From Brevibacillus sp051967035 (GTDB taxonomy: Bacteria > Bacillota > Bacilli > Brevibacillales > Brevibacillaceae), in contig NZ_JBQCKK010000005.1 of the NCBI RefSeq assembly GCF_051967035.1, positions 124,001-188,000 on the forward strand: DNA of 64,000 bases, given 5' to 3'. Both the position numbers and the translations under genes were made by a program. This document shows positions 9,116-17,644 of the stretch, piece after piece (the first letter of the stretch is position 1; every line of letters begins with the position of its first letter). The notes beneath the pieces are model-generated. The model was given only the letters and a program-made list of their open reading frames with translations, was not told the DNA's origin and did not search any database.

Positions 9116-11548
9116 CTATGGGGTTGTGCTTGTTTGGTTGGCTTCTGTATCCGCTGGCGGGGCATTCTGATTCGAATTCGCCCCTTCCTGCTGGCCTGCG
9201 GATGGTCCGGTTGACTGTTCAGCCGAATTCGTCTGCGTCCCTGCTCCGGGGGGAGGAACGGTTCCAGACGACGCTGTTCCTTCCCCGGCAGGAGGAGTCG
9301 GCGGCGGTGCTGCCGGCTGCGATTCCGACTGCAACGTAATCTGGAGCTTTTCCTTGCCGTTCAGCGCGGTCCCCGGCGCAATGCTCTGCTGTACGACAAA
9401 GCCTGTGCCGGTAGCGCGCACATCGATGTCGAGCAGCGAAGCAAATTCCATGACCTCTCTGAGCGACTTCCCTTTAAAATCAGGCATTTTGGCACCCGTC
9501 AAACGGTCTGTCACCAAAATGATCTGCTTGCCAGCGACGATCTGTTCGTAGGCAGCGGGGTACTGCTCCACGATCTTGGTCCCGGTTCCGAGTACCGTTA
9601 CGGTCAAATTGTCCTGCTTGGCTCGCAGCTGCGCCGCTGTCGTGGACATGCCCACGAACTTGGGCAGCGTCTGGCTCGCAGCCGGTTGAACGGCCAGCAC
9701 CTGCTCCTGTGCGGGCTTGTCCCCGTTGCCTTTGCCACTGTCGGCGCTTACGCGGGACAAATCAGGCTGCTGCTGCAAGTATTGCAGGCTGCGCTCCATA
9801 ATCGACTTGAACATCGGCGCGATCATCATTTTTCCCCAGTACGCGTACCATTCTTTCGTATCGGGATCGTCAATCACGACGTAGACGAGCAGGCGCGGAT
9901 TGTCTTTCGGCGCAAAGCCGATAAACGAAGCGATATAGTGCCCGTCCATGATCTTGCCGGTGTTCGGGTCGTATTTTTGCGCGGTACCGGTTTTCCCGGC
10001 GACGTGGTAGCCGTCGATGGCGTACAGCCTCCCTGTTCCGTGTTCGCCTGTCACGACCGTTTCCAAAATGTCGCGGGTTTTCTTCGCCGTCGCCTCCGAG
10101 ACGACCCTTCTCACGACTTCGCGCTCGCTGCGCTTCACGACCGCTCCCGTATGCGGGTCGCGCATTTCCTTGACGATATGCGGCTTCAACAGCTCGCCGC
10201 CATTGGCGATGGCGCCTACAGCCATCACCTGCTGAATCGCCGTAACCGTCACCCCTTGTCCGAACGTCGTTGCGGCCCAGTCACGGGGGGACTGCGGTTT
10301 TTCCAGGTTAATCAGGTTCCCTTCTTTTTCGTAAGGAAGCTCGATCCCCGTCAGAGAACCCATCCCGAACTTTTTGATGTACGCTCTGAGCTTTTCCAGC
10401 TTCAGGCGCTCGTAGCCGAGCTTCGCGAACATCACGTTACTGGAGCGTTGCACCCCTTCGAGAAACGAGATTCGGCCCCAGCCTACCCCGTTGTTGTGGT
10501 CGCGGATTGGCACTTGTCCCTTGATCGTGTACTTCCCGGAGTCGTACATTTCATTCTGGTTGAACAGCCCTTCCTCAATCGCAGCGGCCAGCGTAATGAT
10601 CTTGAACGTGGACCCAGGCTCGAACATGGACGTGATCGCGTGGTTCGTATAGTTTGAAATCCCGTTATAGTATGTATTGGGATTAAATTGCGAACGATTG
10701 CCCATCGCCAAAACTTCGCCCGTCTGCGGATCGGTTACGATGACCGTCATCCCTTTTGGCTTGTATTGCCGGTCCACGACATCCAGCGCTTGCTCGACGT
10801 AATCCTGGATTTGCCTGTCGATGGTCAGATAGATGTCGTAGCCGTCTTTGGCCGGGATGTATTCGCCTTCCCCGTCCGGCAACTGGTAACCGGCTCCGTC
10901 TCGTTTATACTGCATCTGGCCCTTTTCTCCGGCCAGCTCCTTGTTGAGTTGCAGCTCGATGCCCATTTTCGGCTCATCGTACAGGTCGAGATATCCGATC
11001 ACGTGCGAGGCAAAGCTGTTGTTCGGGTACACGCGTCTTGTCGTTTCATTGAGAAAAATCCCCGGAAGCTGATTTTCTTCCACCTGCTGACCGCTTGCCA
11101 GCTTCGGATATTGCAACTCCAAAATCCGTTTTTTCTGCTCTTCGCTGATTTTCCTTCCGTAGCGGCCCAATTCCACCACCTTGTTCGGCTTGGTCAGCAT
11201 CTTTACCAATTCAGGCACCGGAGCGTTGAGAATGGGGGCAAGAATGTTGGCGGTATAGTAAGGGTCTTTGACGACGTCCTGATCTTTCTCGTCACGCCCC
11301 TTCAGCCTGGCGTTCACGGTGTATGCCTTGCCTTCGAAAGCCAGGATTTCGCCGTTTCGGTCCTTGATGGCACCACGCGTCGGCTGGAGCGTCCGCTCCC
11401 GGTCCCACTGCTCCTGCGCTTGTCCCATGATCCGCGCTGCGTCTACCGTTTGAATCCAGTAGATCCGAATGCTCAAGCCGGAAAAAATCAAAATCAGGCA
11501 TAATGCACATACGAGAATGCGCCAATTCACGAGTCGTTTCGTATCCAT
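9116..11548 (-). CDS. pbpB: Division class B penicillin-binding protein PBP2B (FtsI type)
   Basis: Essential septal transpeptidase, bitopic, with an N-terminal TM segment (about residues 10-30), then RGAIKDRNG near 60. The transpeptidase motifs are STFK near 314, SSN near 368, and KTGTAQK. Two PASTA repeats follow (LPKFVGMSTTAAQL... and MPDFKGKSLREVM...), and then a low-complexity Pro/Gly/Thr/Gln tail of about 70 residues that is probably disordered and extracellular. A GTG two codons upstream is also open, but GGAG sits 9 nt from the ATG at 11548 and too close to the GTG. It lies between ftsL and spoVD, as in B. subtilis. Confidence 0.95.
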   Translation of the reverse strand: MDTKRLVNWRILVCALCLILIFSGLSIRIYWIQTVDAARIMGQAQEQWDRERTLQPTRGAIKDRNGEILAFEGKAYTVNARLKGRDEKDQDVVKDPYYTANILAPILNAPVPELVKMLTKPNKVVELGRYGRKISEEQKKRILELQYPKLASGQQVEENQLPGIFLNETTRRVYPNNSFASHVIGYLDLYDEPKMGIELQLNKELAGEKGQMQYKRDGAGYQLPDGEGEYIPAKDGYDIYLTIDRQIQDYVEQALDVVDRQYKPKGMTVIVTDPQTGEVLAMGNRSQFNPNTYYNGISNYTNHAITSMFEPGSTFKIITLAAAIEEGLFNQNEMYDSGKYTIKGQVPIRDHNNGVGWGRISFLEGVQRSSNVMFAKLGYERLKLEKLRAYIKKFGMGSLTGIELPYEKEGNLINLEKPQSPRDWAATTFGQGVTVTAIQQVMAVGAIANGGELLKPHIVKEMRDPHTGAVVKRSEREVVRRVVSEATAKKTRDILETVVTGEHGTGRLYAIDGYHVAGKTGTAQKYDPNTGKIMDGHYIASFIGFAPKDNPRLLVYVVIDDPDTKEWYAYWGKMMIAPMFKSIMERSLQYLQQQPDLSRVSADSGKGNGDKPAQEQVLAVQPAASQTLPKFVGMSTTAAQLRAKQDNLTVTVLGTGTKIVEQYPAAYEQIVAGKQIILVTDRLTGAKMPDFKGKSLREVMEFASLLDIDVRATGTGFVVQQSIAPGTALNGKEKLQITLQSESQPAAPPPTPPAGEGTASSGTVPPPGAGTQTNSAEQSTGPSAGQQEGANSNQNAPPADTEANQTSTTP

Positions 11549-11652
11549 GTCCACTCACTCCATCACGTCAATGATCGCCTTGCCTGAACAGGCTCGGACA
11601 GTCAAACGTAAGAAAAAAATGTTACCGCACAATGGACGCAGTAACATTGATT

Positions 11653-12066
11653 CTAAGGCTGGTTTGGCTGTTGTTGTTGAATCGAACTCGCCTTTACTTT
11701 CCCCTGACCAATCGTATGTACGGCATTCGCGTTGTACACCATGCCTTGTCGCTCGGCTTCTCTCTGGATGCGATCGCGATTGCTCAACTGCTCGATCTGA
11801 AGCTTCAGTGTGGCGTTTTTCTCGGCAAGCAGGCGGTTTTCTTTTTTCGTGCTCTGGATTTCGTAATTCATCTGGGAAATTTGCGAGTATCTTACCCCGA
11901 CCATCCCCAGGCCGATCACCGTCAACGAGATAAACAAGAGATAGAGCAATTTTTCGCCTGTCGGAATGGTTGGTTTGATTCGAATCGTTCGTTTGGTCGT
12001 TTTGGTGACGGAACGGGACTGCTTCTCCAGTTCCATTGCCAGATTCCCTTGATAGTAGTAGCTCAA
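11653..12066 (-). CDS. ftsL: Cell division protein FtsL
   Basis: Small bitopic divisome protein (137 aa) expected to partner DivIC/FtsB and activate the septal synthase complex. It has a basic cytoplasmic N-terminus (KTTKRTIRIKP), one TM helix at about 41-60, then a Leu/Ile-heptad coiled coil (about 62-105, with QIEQLSNRDRIQREAERQG, the typical FtsL/DivIC ending), and a short tail. Sequence conservation in the family is low. The call rests on this architecture plus the position between rsmH and pbpB. Confidence 0.9.
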   Translation of the reverse strand: MSYYYQGNLAMELEKQSRSVTKTTKRTIRIKPTIPTGEKLLYLLFISLTVIGLGMVGVRYSQISQMNYEIQSTKKENRLLAEKNATLKLQIEQLSNRDRIQREAERQGMVYNANAVHTIGQGKVKASSIQQQQPNQP

Positions 12067-12104
12067 CGCTTTCTCACCCCTTCTTCCTCCGTGCCGTTCT
12101 TCCT

Positions 12105-13040
12105 CTACACCTTTTCGGCGATCCGCAGCTTCGCAGAACGCGCCCGCGGATTGGCTGCCAGCTCCGCTTCGGACGGCAAAATCGGCTTGCGCGTGATCAC
12201 TTTGACAATCGCTTCATTCCCGCAGGTGCAGATCGGAAACGCCGGCGGGCACGTGCAGCCCTTGGAATAGTCCTGATACACCTGCTTGCAAATCCGGTCC
12301 TCCAGCGAGTGAAACGTAATGACACTCACGCGGCCAGCCGGATTCAAGAGGTCAATCGCATCGGCAACAGCCTCTTTGAATGCATCCAGTTCATCGTTGA
12401 CGGCAATCCGAATCGCCTGAAACGTCCGCTTCGCCGGGTGTCCCCCTGTGCGCCGCGCCGCCGCCGGAATTCCTTCCTTAATCAGCTCGACCAGCTCGCC
12501 TGTTGTCCGGATCGGCTGTTTTTTGCGCTGCTGCACTATTTGCCGGGCAATTCGCCGGGAAAATTTCTCTTCTCCGTACAGCCAGATGATCCGGGCAATC
12601 TCTTCTTCGTCCCACTCGTTGACGATCTCGTAGGCAGAGAGCGGCGCTTGCTGATCCATCCTCATATCGAGCGGCGCATCGGCATTGTAGCTGAAACCGC
12701 GTTCGCCTTCGTCCAGTTGCGGGGAAGACACCCCCAGATCAAACAAAACTCCATCTACACCTGTAAGCCCCAAATCTTTGACAATCTCTTTCAAATGGCG
12801 AAAATTGCTTTTGACCAGTGTGACCCTATCCAGATAGGGTGCCAGTCTTTCCCGGGCATTGTCGTGCGCCCAGTCATCCTGATCGATCGCAATGAGGCGG
12901 CCACCCTCGGTCAAACGGGAGGCAATCAGGCTGCTGTGTCCCGCTCCGCCGAGCGTGCAGTCCACATAAATGCCTCCAGGCCGAATGTTCAGGCCGTCTA
13001 CAGCCTCATCCCTCAGTACGGTTACGTGATGAAACGACAA
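12105..13040 (-). CDS. rsmH: 16S rRNA (cytosine-1402-N4)-methyltransferase RsmH
   Basis: SAM-dependent N4-methyltransferase acting on C1402 of 16S rRNA in the decoding centre (also called MraW). Motif I reads YVDCTLGGAGHSSLIAS near residue 30, followed by AIDQDDWA and, further on, LFDLGVSSPQLDEGERGFSY with PLDMRMD, both highly conserved. The C-terminus has ISFHSLEDR-like VITFHSLEDR and NPRARSAKLRIAEK. I take the TTG at 13040 as start: AGGAG is 8 nt upstream and the 311-residue product equals the B. subtilis length. The GTG at 13049 overlaps that RBS and is less likely. Confidence 0.95.
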   Translation of the reverse strand: MSFHHVTVLRDEAVDGLNIRPGGIYVDCTLGGAGHSSLIASRLTEGGRLIAIDQDDWAHDNARERLAPYLDRVTLVKSNFRHLKEIVKDLGLTGVDGVLFDLGVSSPQLDEGERGFSYNADAPLDMRMDQQAPLSAYEIVNEWDEEEIARIIWLYGEEKFSRRIARQIVQQRKKQPIRTTGELVELIKEGIPAAARRTGGHPAKRTFQAIRIAVNDELDAFKEAVADAIDLLNPAGRVSVITFHSLEDRICKQVYQDYSKGCTCPPAFPICTCGNEAIVKVITRKPILPSEAELAANPRARSAKLRIAEKV

Positions 13041-13066
13041 TGTCGTCACTCCTGTTCTTCTCGCTG

Positions 13067-13498
13067 CTACAATGGAAAATCAACCAGTTTCTCCGCAATT
13101 TCCCCAAAAGAGCCTTCCGATTGGGCAAAATACTCTTCCCAACGTTCTTTGCTCCACACCTCTACACGGTTGGATACGCCAATAATGACACATTCCTTTT
13201 GCATGCCGGCATGCTCGCGCAGATTGGGCGGTATGTTTACCCTTCCCTGCTTGTCCCACTCGCATTCCGTTGCGCCGGAAAAGAAAAACCGTGTAAACGC
13301 GCGGGCATCCGCTTTTGTAAAGGGAAGCGTCTTGAGCTTTTCCTCCAGCTGCTTCCACTCTTCCATCGGATAGGCGAACAAGCATTGGTCAAGTCCGCGG
13401 GTAATGACAAAGGAAGCCCCCAGTCCTTCACGGAATTTGGCAGGGATCGTCAGGCGGCCTTTTTCATCGATGCTGTGCTGGTATTCCCCCATGAACAC
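13067..13498 (-). CDS. mraZ: Transcriptional regulator MraZ
   Basis: AbrB-fold (swapped-hairpin) DNA-binding protein, known in several bacteria to bind direct repeats in front of its own dcw operon. The GTG start gives MFMGEYQHSIDEKGRLTIPAKFREGLG and a 143-residue product, the length of B. subtilis MraZ. The second half repeats the motif (SGATECEWDKQGRVNIPPNLREHA), as expected for a tandem double-AbrB fold. GGGGGA lies about 8 nt upstream of the GTG. It is the first gene of the minus-strand cluster, 26 nt before rsmH. Repeats matching MraZ boxes lie directly upstream and are listed separately. Confidence 0.95.
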   Translation of the reverse strand: MFMGEYQHSIDEKGRLTIPAKFREGLGASFVITRGLDQCLFAYPMEEWKQLEEKLKTLPFTKADARAFTRFFFSGATECEWDKQGRVNIPPNLREHAGMQKECVIIGVSNRVEVWSKERWEEYFAQSEGSFGEIAEKLVDFPL

Positions 13499-13530
13499 GC
13501 CCTGGTCCCCCACTTTCCTGTCTTTCGGCT

Positions 13531-13556
13531 CCACTTTCCCCCACTTTTCCCCACCT
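13531..13556 (-). promoter_or_regulatory. MraZ-box direct repeats upstream of mraZ
   Basis: On the minus strand three GTGG[GA]G elements (GTGGGG, GTGGGG, GTGGAG) begin at 13554, 13544 and 13534, exactly 10 bp apart. A fourth GTGGGG begins at 13513, 21 bp further on. MraZ is known in E. coli to bind TGGGN repeats at 10-bp period between the promoter and mraZ. The same spacing and core here support an autoregulatory operator. Position: downstream of the promoter at 13572-13599 and upstream of the GTG at 13498. Confidence 0.75.
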
Positions 13557-13571
13557 TGTTGCCTACTTGCT

Positions 13572-13599
13572 ATTATAAAAAAAAATCCTGCGTTTGTAA
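13572..13599 (-). promoter_or_regulatory. Candidate sigma-A promoter for the dcw cluster
   Basis: Minus-strand TTACAA (13599-13594), 16-nt spacer, perfect TATAAT (13577-13572). It overlaps the ahcY terminator hairpin, and the predicted start of transcription falls just before the MraZ boxes. Confidence 0.6.
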
Positions 13600-13610
13600 G
13601 CAGGATTTTT
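13581..13610 (-). terminator. Intrinsic terminator downstream of ahcY
   Basis: 11-bp perfect stem (AAAAATCCTGC with its complement, arms 13581-13591 and 13600-13610) with an 8-nt loop and a run of U on the minus-strand transcript. It sits 40 nt after the ahcY stop. Confidence 0.85.
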
Positions 13611-13650
13611 TCGTTGATTTTTTTGCCGGGAAAGGACGGTTTTCGCGAGC

Positions 13651-14910
13651 TTATTCGACCCAGCTATCGAGATATGCTTTTTGCTCGTCGGTCAATTTGT
13701 CGATGCCGATGTTCAATGCTTCCAGCTTGTATTGGGCCACCATGGCATCCAGCTCGTAAGGCACGTTCAGGACTTTTTTGCCGATGTTTTTGTACTGTTC
13801 GTTGACATACGCCAAAGAAACAGCTTGCAGGGCAAAGGTCATGTCCATGATTTCCGCCGGATGGCCGTCGCCTGCTGCCAGGTTTACGAGGCGGCCTTCT
13901 GCCAGAAGGTACAGTTTTCGACCGTCTGCCATGACAAATTCTTCAATATCTTTGCGCACGATTCGTTTGGATGTCGACAGGGCGCCAAGATCCACCTTGT
14001 TTACTTCGACATCAAAGTGGCCCGCGTTGGACAGGATTGCGCCGTCTTTCATCACTTCAAAATGCTCTTTGCGGATGACGTCGCGGTTTCCGGTGACGGT
14101 TACGAAGTAGTCGCCGTACTTCGCCGCTTCGCTCATCGGCATTACTTCGAAGCCGTCCATGTACGCTTCTACCGCTTTGATTGCGTCGATTTCGGTTACG
14201 ATGACCTTCGCGCCAAGACCTTTCGCGCGCATCGCCACCCCTTTGCCGCACCAGCCATAGCCGGCTACCACGACGGTTTTGCCTGCTACGACCAGGTTGG
14301 TGGTGCGGTTGATGCCGTCCCATACGGATTGGCCGGTACCGTAACGGTTGTCGAACAAATATTTGCAGAAAGCATCGTTCACCGCTACCATCGGGAACTC
14401 CAGCTTGCCTTCTTTTTCCAGCGCTTTCAGACGGAGGATACCTGTTGTGGTTTCTTCCGCGCCCCCGCGCACTTGCGACAGAAGATCGCGGCGCTCGCTG
14501 TGCAGGATGGTCACCAGGTCGCCGCCGTCGTCGATAATCAGGTCAGGGCGCGTTTCCAGCGTTTTAATCAGGTGCTCCTTGTACTCGGCTGGATCCGGAT
14601 TGTACTTGGCAAAAACGCGAATGCCGTCTTCCACCAGCGCCGCGCAAATGTCGTCCTGCGTGGACAGCGGATTGGACCCTGTAATCGTTACTTCTGCGCC
14701 CCCGGCTTGCACGACTTTTGCCAGATACGCGGTTTTTGCTTCCAGGTGCAAGGAGATCGCCACTTTCAGGCCCGCAAACGGCTGCTCTTTTTCAAAACGC
14801 TCGCGAATGCGGTTGAGAACGGGCATGCGCTCTTTTACCCAGTCGATTTTCAAATGGCCGCTGTGGGCAAGCGACATGTCTTTTACAATGCTTTCAGAAA
14901 CGGTGTTCAT
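13651..14910 (-). CDS. ahcY: Adenosylhomocysteinase (SAH hydrolase)
   Basis: Hydrolyses S-adenosylhomocysteine to adenosine and homocysteine, clearing the by-product of SAM-dependent methylation; cytosolic, NAD-dependent. The 419-residue product (start MNTVSESIVK at 14910, AAAGGAGG upstream) has the substrate-domain segment LHLEAKTAYLAKV, the GQSVWDGINRTT region near 200, and the NAD-binding loop VVAGYGWCGKGVAMRAKGLGAKV near 218-240. The C-terminal part has SNAGHFDVEV and LAAGDGHPAEIMDM. It lies between the dcw cluster and a LysR gene and has its own terminator. With metI/metC further on, it closes the homocysteine cycle without the Pfs/LuxS route. Confidence 0.96.
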   Translation of the reverse strand: MNTVSESIVKDMSLAHSGHLKIDWVKERMPVLNRIRERFEKEQPFAGLKVAISLHLEAKTAYLAKVVQAGGAEVTITGSNPLSTQDDICAALVEDGIRVFAKYNPDPAEYKEHLIKTLETRPDLIIDDGGDLVTILHSERRDLLSQVRGGAEETTTGILRLKALEKEGKLEFPMVAVNDAFCKYLFDNRYGTGQSVWDGINRTTNLVVAGKTVVVAGYGWCGKGVAMRAKGLGAKVIVTEIDAIKAVEAYMDGFEVMPMSEAAKYGDYFVTVTGNRDVIRKEHFEVMKDGAILSNAGHFDVEVNKVDLGALSTSKRIVRKDIEEFVMADGRKLYLLAEGRLVNLAAGDGHPAEIMDMTFALQAVSLAYVNEQYKNIGKKVLNVPYELDAMVAQYKLEALNIGIDKLTDEQKAYLDSWVE

Positions 14911-15081
14911 GTATGGGTAGACCTCCTTTTTCTCATAACACAATCCCTGTTTATCATATCATACGCACGTACAGCCATCATCTCTTTTTCCTGCTGCCCC
15001 CATTTTATGGCGCCAAACGGGGAACAGGCCGGGAAGAGGGCGCCGCTTCTGTCCGACAATCTCGCCTCGACGCTTTCTTTG

Positions 15082-16023
15082 TCAGAGAGCCTCCGCTTGG
15101 ACGGCCGCAAAGGCTTTTTCGGGGGCGCCTGCCTGCTGCTGTCCGGCTGTTGTCGTCAACAGCTCCAGAAAACGCAGCAACGCTTGCGGCATCCATTTTT
15201 TCTTATGATAGACCAATTGGCGAAAAACACGCACGTCCGGATGGGAAAACGGCAAGATGGCAAGCGTGCCGTTTTTCGCTTCTTCGGCAACGGCGATGTA
15301 GGGAACGAGCGCAATCCCCAAATCATAGGCGACGCACTGCTTGATCGCCTCCAGGCTGCCGAACTCGGACGACGATTCGATCGTCGCTCCGGCGTCGCGC
15401 AGGACAGACTCCATGATCGAGCGGTAGCTGCATCCGGCTTCGGTAAAAATCCAGTTTGCTCCGGCAAAATCGCGCGCTTCGAGCTTTTCCACCCGGGCCA
15501 GCGGATGGTTGGGCGCGGCGATGATCACCAGCTTTTCTTCGCCGAGATTGATGTTCACCAGATCGGGATGATCCTGCAGCCAGTCGAGCACGAAGGCGAA
15601 GTCGTAGTGCCCCTCCTTGACGCCCTGACGCAGGTCGTGACAAATTCCCGGCTTCAGCAAAATGCGCACGCGCGGGTGTTCCGTGCGAAATGTCTGCAAA
15701 AAAGGCGGGAGGAAAAAAGCGGCGAGCGATTCCACCGTCCCGATGCGCAGAGTGCCCGCCAACTGCGCCTGCTCGGACAGGTTGGCTCTCGCTTCATCGA
15801 GCACCGCCAGCAGTTGCTCGCTGTAGGCGAGGAGTGCTTCTCCGGCGTGGGTCAGCCTGATTTTTCGTCCCCAGCGCTCAAATAGCGTCACTCCAAAATC
15901 CGACTCCAGATTCTGTATCTGTGTCGTCACGCTCGATTGCGCATAGCCCAGCACCTCTGCTGCGCGGGTAAAGCTTTGGCATTTGGCTACCTCGCGGAAG
16001 GTCAGCAAGTAACGCGTATCCAA
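15082..16023 (-). CDS. LysR-family transcriptional regulator
   Basis: LysR-type regulator (313 aa from the TTG at 16023; an ATG at 16044 is also open). The N-terminal winged HTH reads TRYLLTFREVAKCQSFTRAAEVLGYAQSSVTTQIQNLE, typical of the family, followed by a linker helix and a periplasmic-binding-like effector domain from about residue 90. GGGAGG lies 8 nt before the TTG, which gives the usual short N-terminus. It is divergent from the amino-acid permease gene at 16157, with 133 nt between them containing an ATCTA-N6-TAGAT dyad. It is therefore a likely regulator of that permease; the effector is unknown. Confidence 0.9.
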   Translation of the reverse strand: MDTRYLLTFREVAKCQSFTRAAEVLGYAQSSVTTQIQNLESDFGVTLFERWGRKIRLTHAGEALLAYSEQLLAVLDEARANLSEQAQLAGTLRIGTVESLAAFFLPPFLQTFRTEHPRVRILLKPGICHDLRQGVKEGHYDFAFVLDWLQDHPDLVNINLGEEKLVIIAAPNHPLARVEKLEARDFAGANWIFTEAGCSYRSIMESVLRDAGATIESSSEFGSLEAIKQCVAYDLGIALVPYIAVAEEAKNGTLAILPFSHPDVRVFRQLVYHKKKWMPQALLRFLELLTTTAGQQQAGAPEKAFAAVQAEAL

Positions 16024-16064
16024 AACGTCTCCCTCCCTTTCCATCGAAAAAACCGATCTTTATT

Positions 16065-16080
16065 ATCTAATATTATAGAT
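16065..16080. promoter_or_regulatory. Dyad in the LysR/permease intergenic region
   Basis: ATCTA (16065-16069) and TAGAT (16076-16080) form a perfect interrupted palindrome with a 6-nt AT spacer. It lies 42 nt upstream of the LysR start and 77 nt upstream of the permease start. LysR proteins usually bind such T-N11-A dyads in divergent promoters, so this is a candidate site. Confidence 0.45.
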
Positions 16081-16156
16081 AACTCCGATGATTATGTCTA
16101 TGCTACACTACCTCTACAAGAAACAGACTGCTACCTGCTAAAGAGAGGGAACATTC

Positions 16157-17434
16157 ATGGAAAAAGCAACTGCGCAAACAACGGGCCTCGCCAAGACGTT
16201 GCGGCTGCCGCAAATCGTCGCCCTGTACATCGGGGCCGTCATCGGATCGGGCGTGCTGCTCATCCCCGGACTGGCCGCTGAAAAGGCCGGACCCGCCTCC
16301 ATCCTCGCCTGGCTGGTCATGTCGATTCTCGTCTTGCCGATGGCGCTCACGATGGGGCTGCTCTCCGCCCGCTACCCAAGCGCTGGCGGCGTCTCCACCT
16401 TTGTCCGCACGGCTTACGGCGACCGCTTCGGCAACATCGTCGGCTGGTTCTTTCTATTATCTGTGCCCATCGGCGCCCCGATCCTCAGCGTGACCGGGGC
16501 CAATTATCTCGCGGTGCTGCTCGGCTGGGGCGACACGCAAATTTACGCGGCGGCTGCACTCATTTTGACCGCGGTGGTCATCATGAACGTGGTAGGGATG
16601 CACGTTGCCGCTCGCGTGCAAACAATTGTCGTCGCGCTCATCATCTCCATTTTGATCGTGGCCGTCGTCGCTGCGCTGCCGCACGCTTCCGCCGCTCACT
16701 TCACTCCGTTTGCCCCGAACGGCTGGCTCAGCGTCGTACAGGCGGCCGGGCTGTTATTCTGGTGTTTTATCGGCTGGGAGGCCGTTACGCATTTGTCGGA
16801 GGAATTCGTCGATCCGGCGAACAATGCCATTCGCGGTGTGCTGTGGAGCGCAGGAATCGTCGCGCTCTTGTACTTCGCCGTCGCCTTCATGACGGTGGCC
16901 ACTCACAGCTATGGCGGCGGCATCTCGGCGGCAGCGCTCTCCGTCATGGTTCAGCTGTCGCTCGGACCTGTCGGCGGCTGGGTCGTAGCCGTGACCGCGC
17001 TGTTCATTTGCATCGCCACGGCAAACGCCTACATCGGAGCCGCGTCGCGAATCGCCTACGCGCTGGCGCAGGAAAAGATCGCGCCCCGCTGGTTCGGGCT
17101 GCTGCACGCGAAATACCGGACGCCGATCGGCGGGCTGTTGTTCCTCTCGCTCTGCTTTGTCGCCGTGCTTTCGGTTCTGTATACGGGACTGATTGACTTG
17201 GCCCGGCTGATCGAGCTGCCCAACGCCACCTTTTTTGCCACCTACATCGGCGGATGTCTTGCCGGAATCCGGCTGCTGCGCGGCCATCTCCTCGGGCAGC
17301 TGGCCTCCTGGACGTCGCTCGTGTTCACGGTCGCGCTTTATCCGTTCCTGGGCTGGTCCGCGCTCTACCCGCTCGTGATTGCCGCTGTCTTGCTGCTCTG
17401 GCAAAAGCGCACGGATAAACGCATGCTGATGTAG
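16157..17434 (+). CDS. APC-family amino acid permease
   Basis: Integral membrane transporter of the amino acid-polyamine-organocation superfamily (425 aa, about 12 hydrophobic segments). TM1 has the characteristic broken-helix substrate motif VALYIGAVIGSGVLLIPG near residues 20-38. A second conserved stretch, FWCFIGWEAVTHLSEEF, is near 200-217, in the TM6 position. Start ATG at 16157 with AGAGGG upstream. It resembles YjeH/CadB-like branches more than the long-tailed families. The substrate cannot be told from sequence. It is divergently paired with the LysR gene, and a hairpin with a T-rich tail follows. Confidence 0.85.
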   Translation: MEKATAQTTGLAKTLRLPQIVALYIGAVIGSGVLLIPGLAAEKAGPASILAWLVMSILVLPMALTMGLLSARYPSAGGVSTFVRTAYGDRFGNIVGWFFLLSVPIGAPILSVTGANYLAVLLGWGDTQIYAAAALILTAVVIMNVVGMHVAARVQTIVVALIISILIVAVVAALPHASAAHFTPFAPNGWLSVVQAAGLLFWCFIGWEAVTHLSEEFVDPANNAIRGVLWSAGIVALLYFAVAFMTVATHSYGGGISAAALSVMVQLSLGPVGGWVVAVTALFICIATANAYIGAASRIAYALAQEKIAPRWFGLLHAKYRTPIGGLLFLSLCFVAVLSVLYTGLIDLARLIELPNATFFATYIGGCLAGIRLLRGHLLGQLASWTSLVFTVALYPFLGWSALYPLVIAAVLLLWQKRTDKRMLM

Positions 17435-17440
17435 CATCGA

Positions 17441-17488
17441 GACAGGTCGTGCCTTCTTCCCCCCGGGAGACGCGCCTGTCTTTCTTTT
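17441..17488 (+). terminator. Probable terminator of the permease gene
   Basis: GACAGG (17441-17446) pairs with CCTGTC (17475-17480) around a GC-rich loop, followed by TTTCTTTT. It begins 7 nt after the permease stop. Confidence 0.55.
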
Positions 17489-17644
17489 GCGCTTGTCAAC
17501 CGTTTGAGCCTCACGTCCAAAAGCGTGCGAACCGTCACTGGTACCCGCCCGCTTTTTTCTTTTGGAGGCAGAAGCGCCTTCCCGCTTATTATCTGGTACA
17601 ATATTGGATAAAGAGCGGCACAGGCCAAGGAAAGGTGGCGAATC

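Noticed and set aside
11297..11497. Possible additional start codons of pbpB inside the N-terminal region
   Set aside because: They would remove the TM anchor needed by class B PBPs; ATG at 11548 retained.
13681..15885. Plus-strand 734-codon open frame across ahcY and the LysR gene
   Set aside because: Antisense to two clear genes, His/Phe/Arg-rich without domains; chance.
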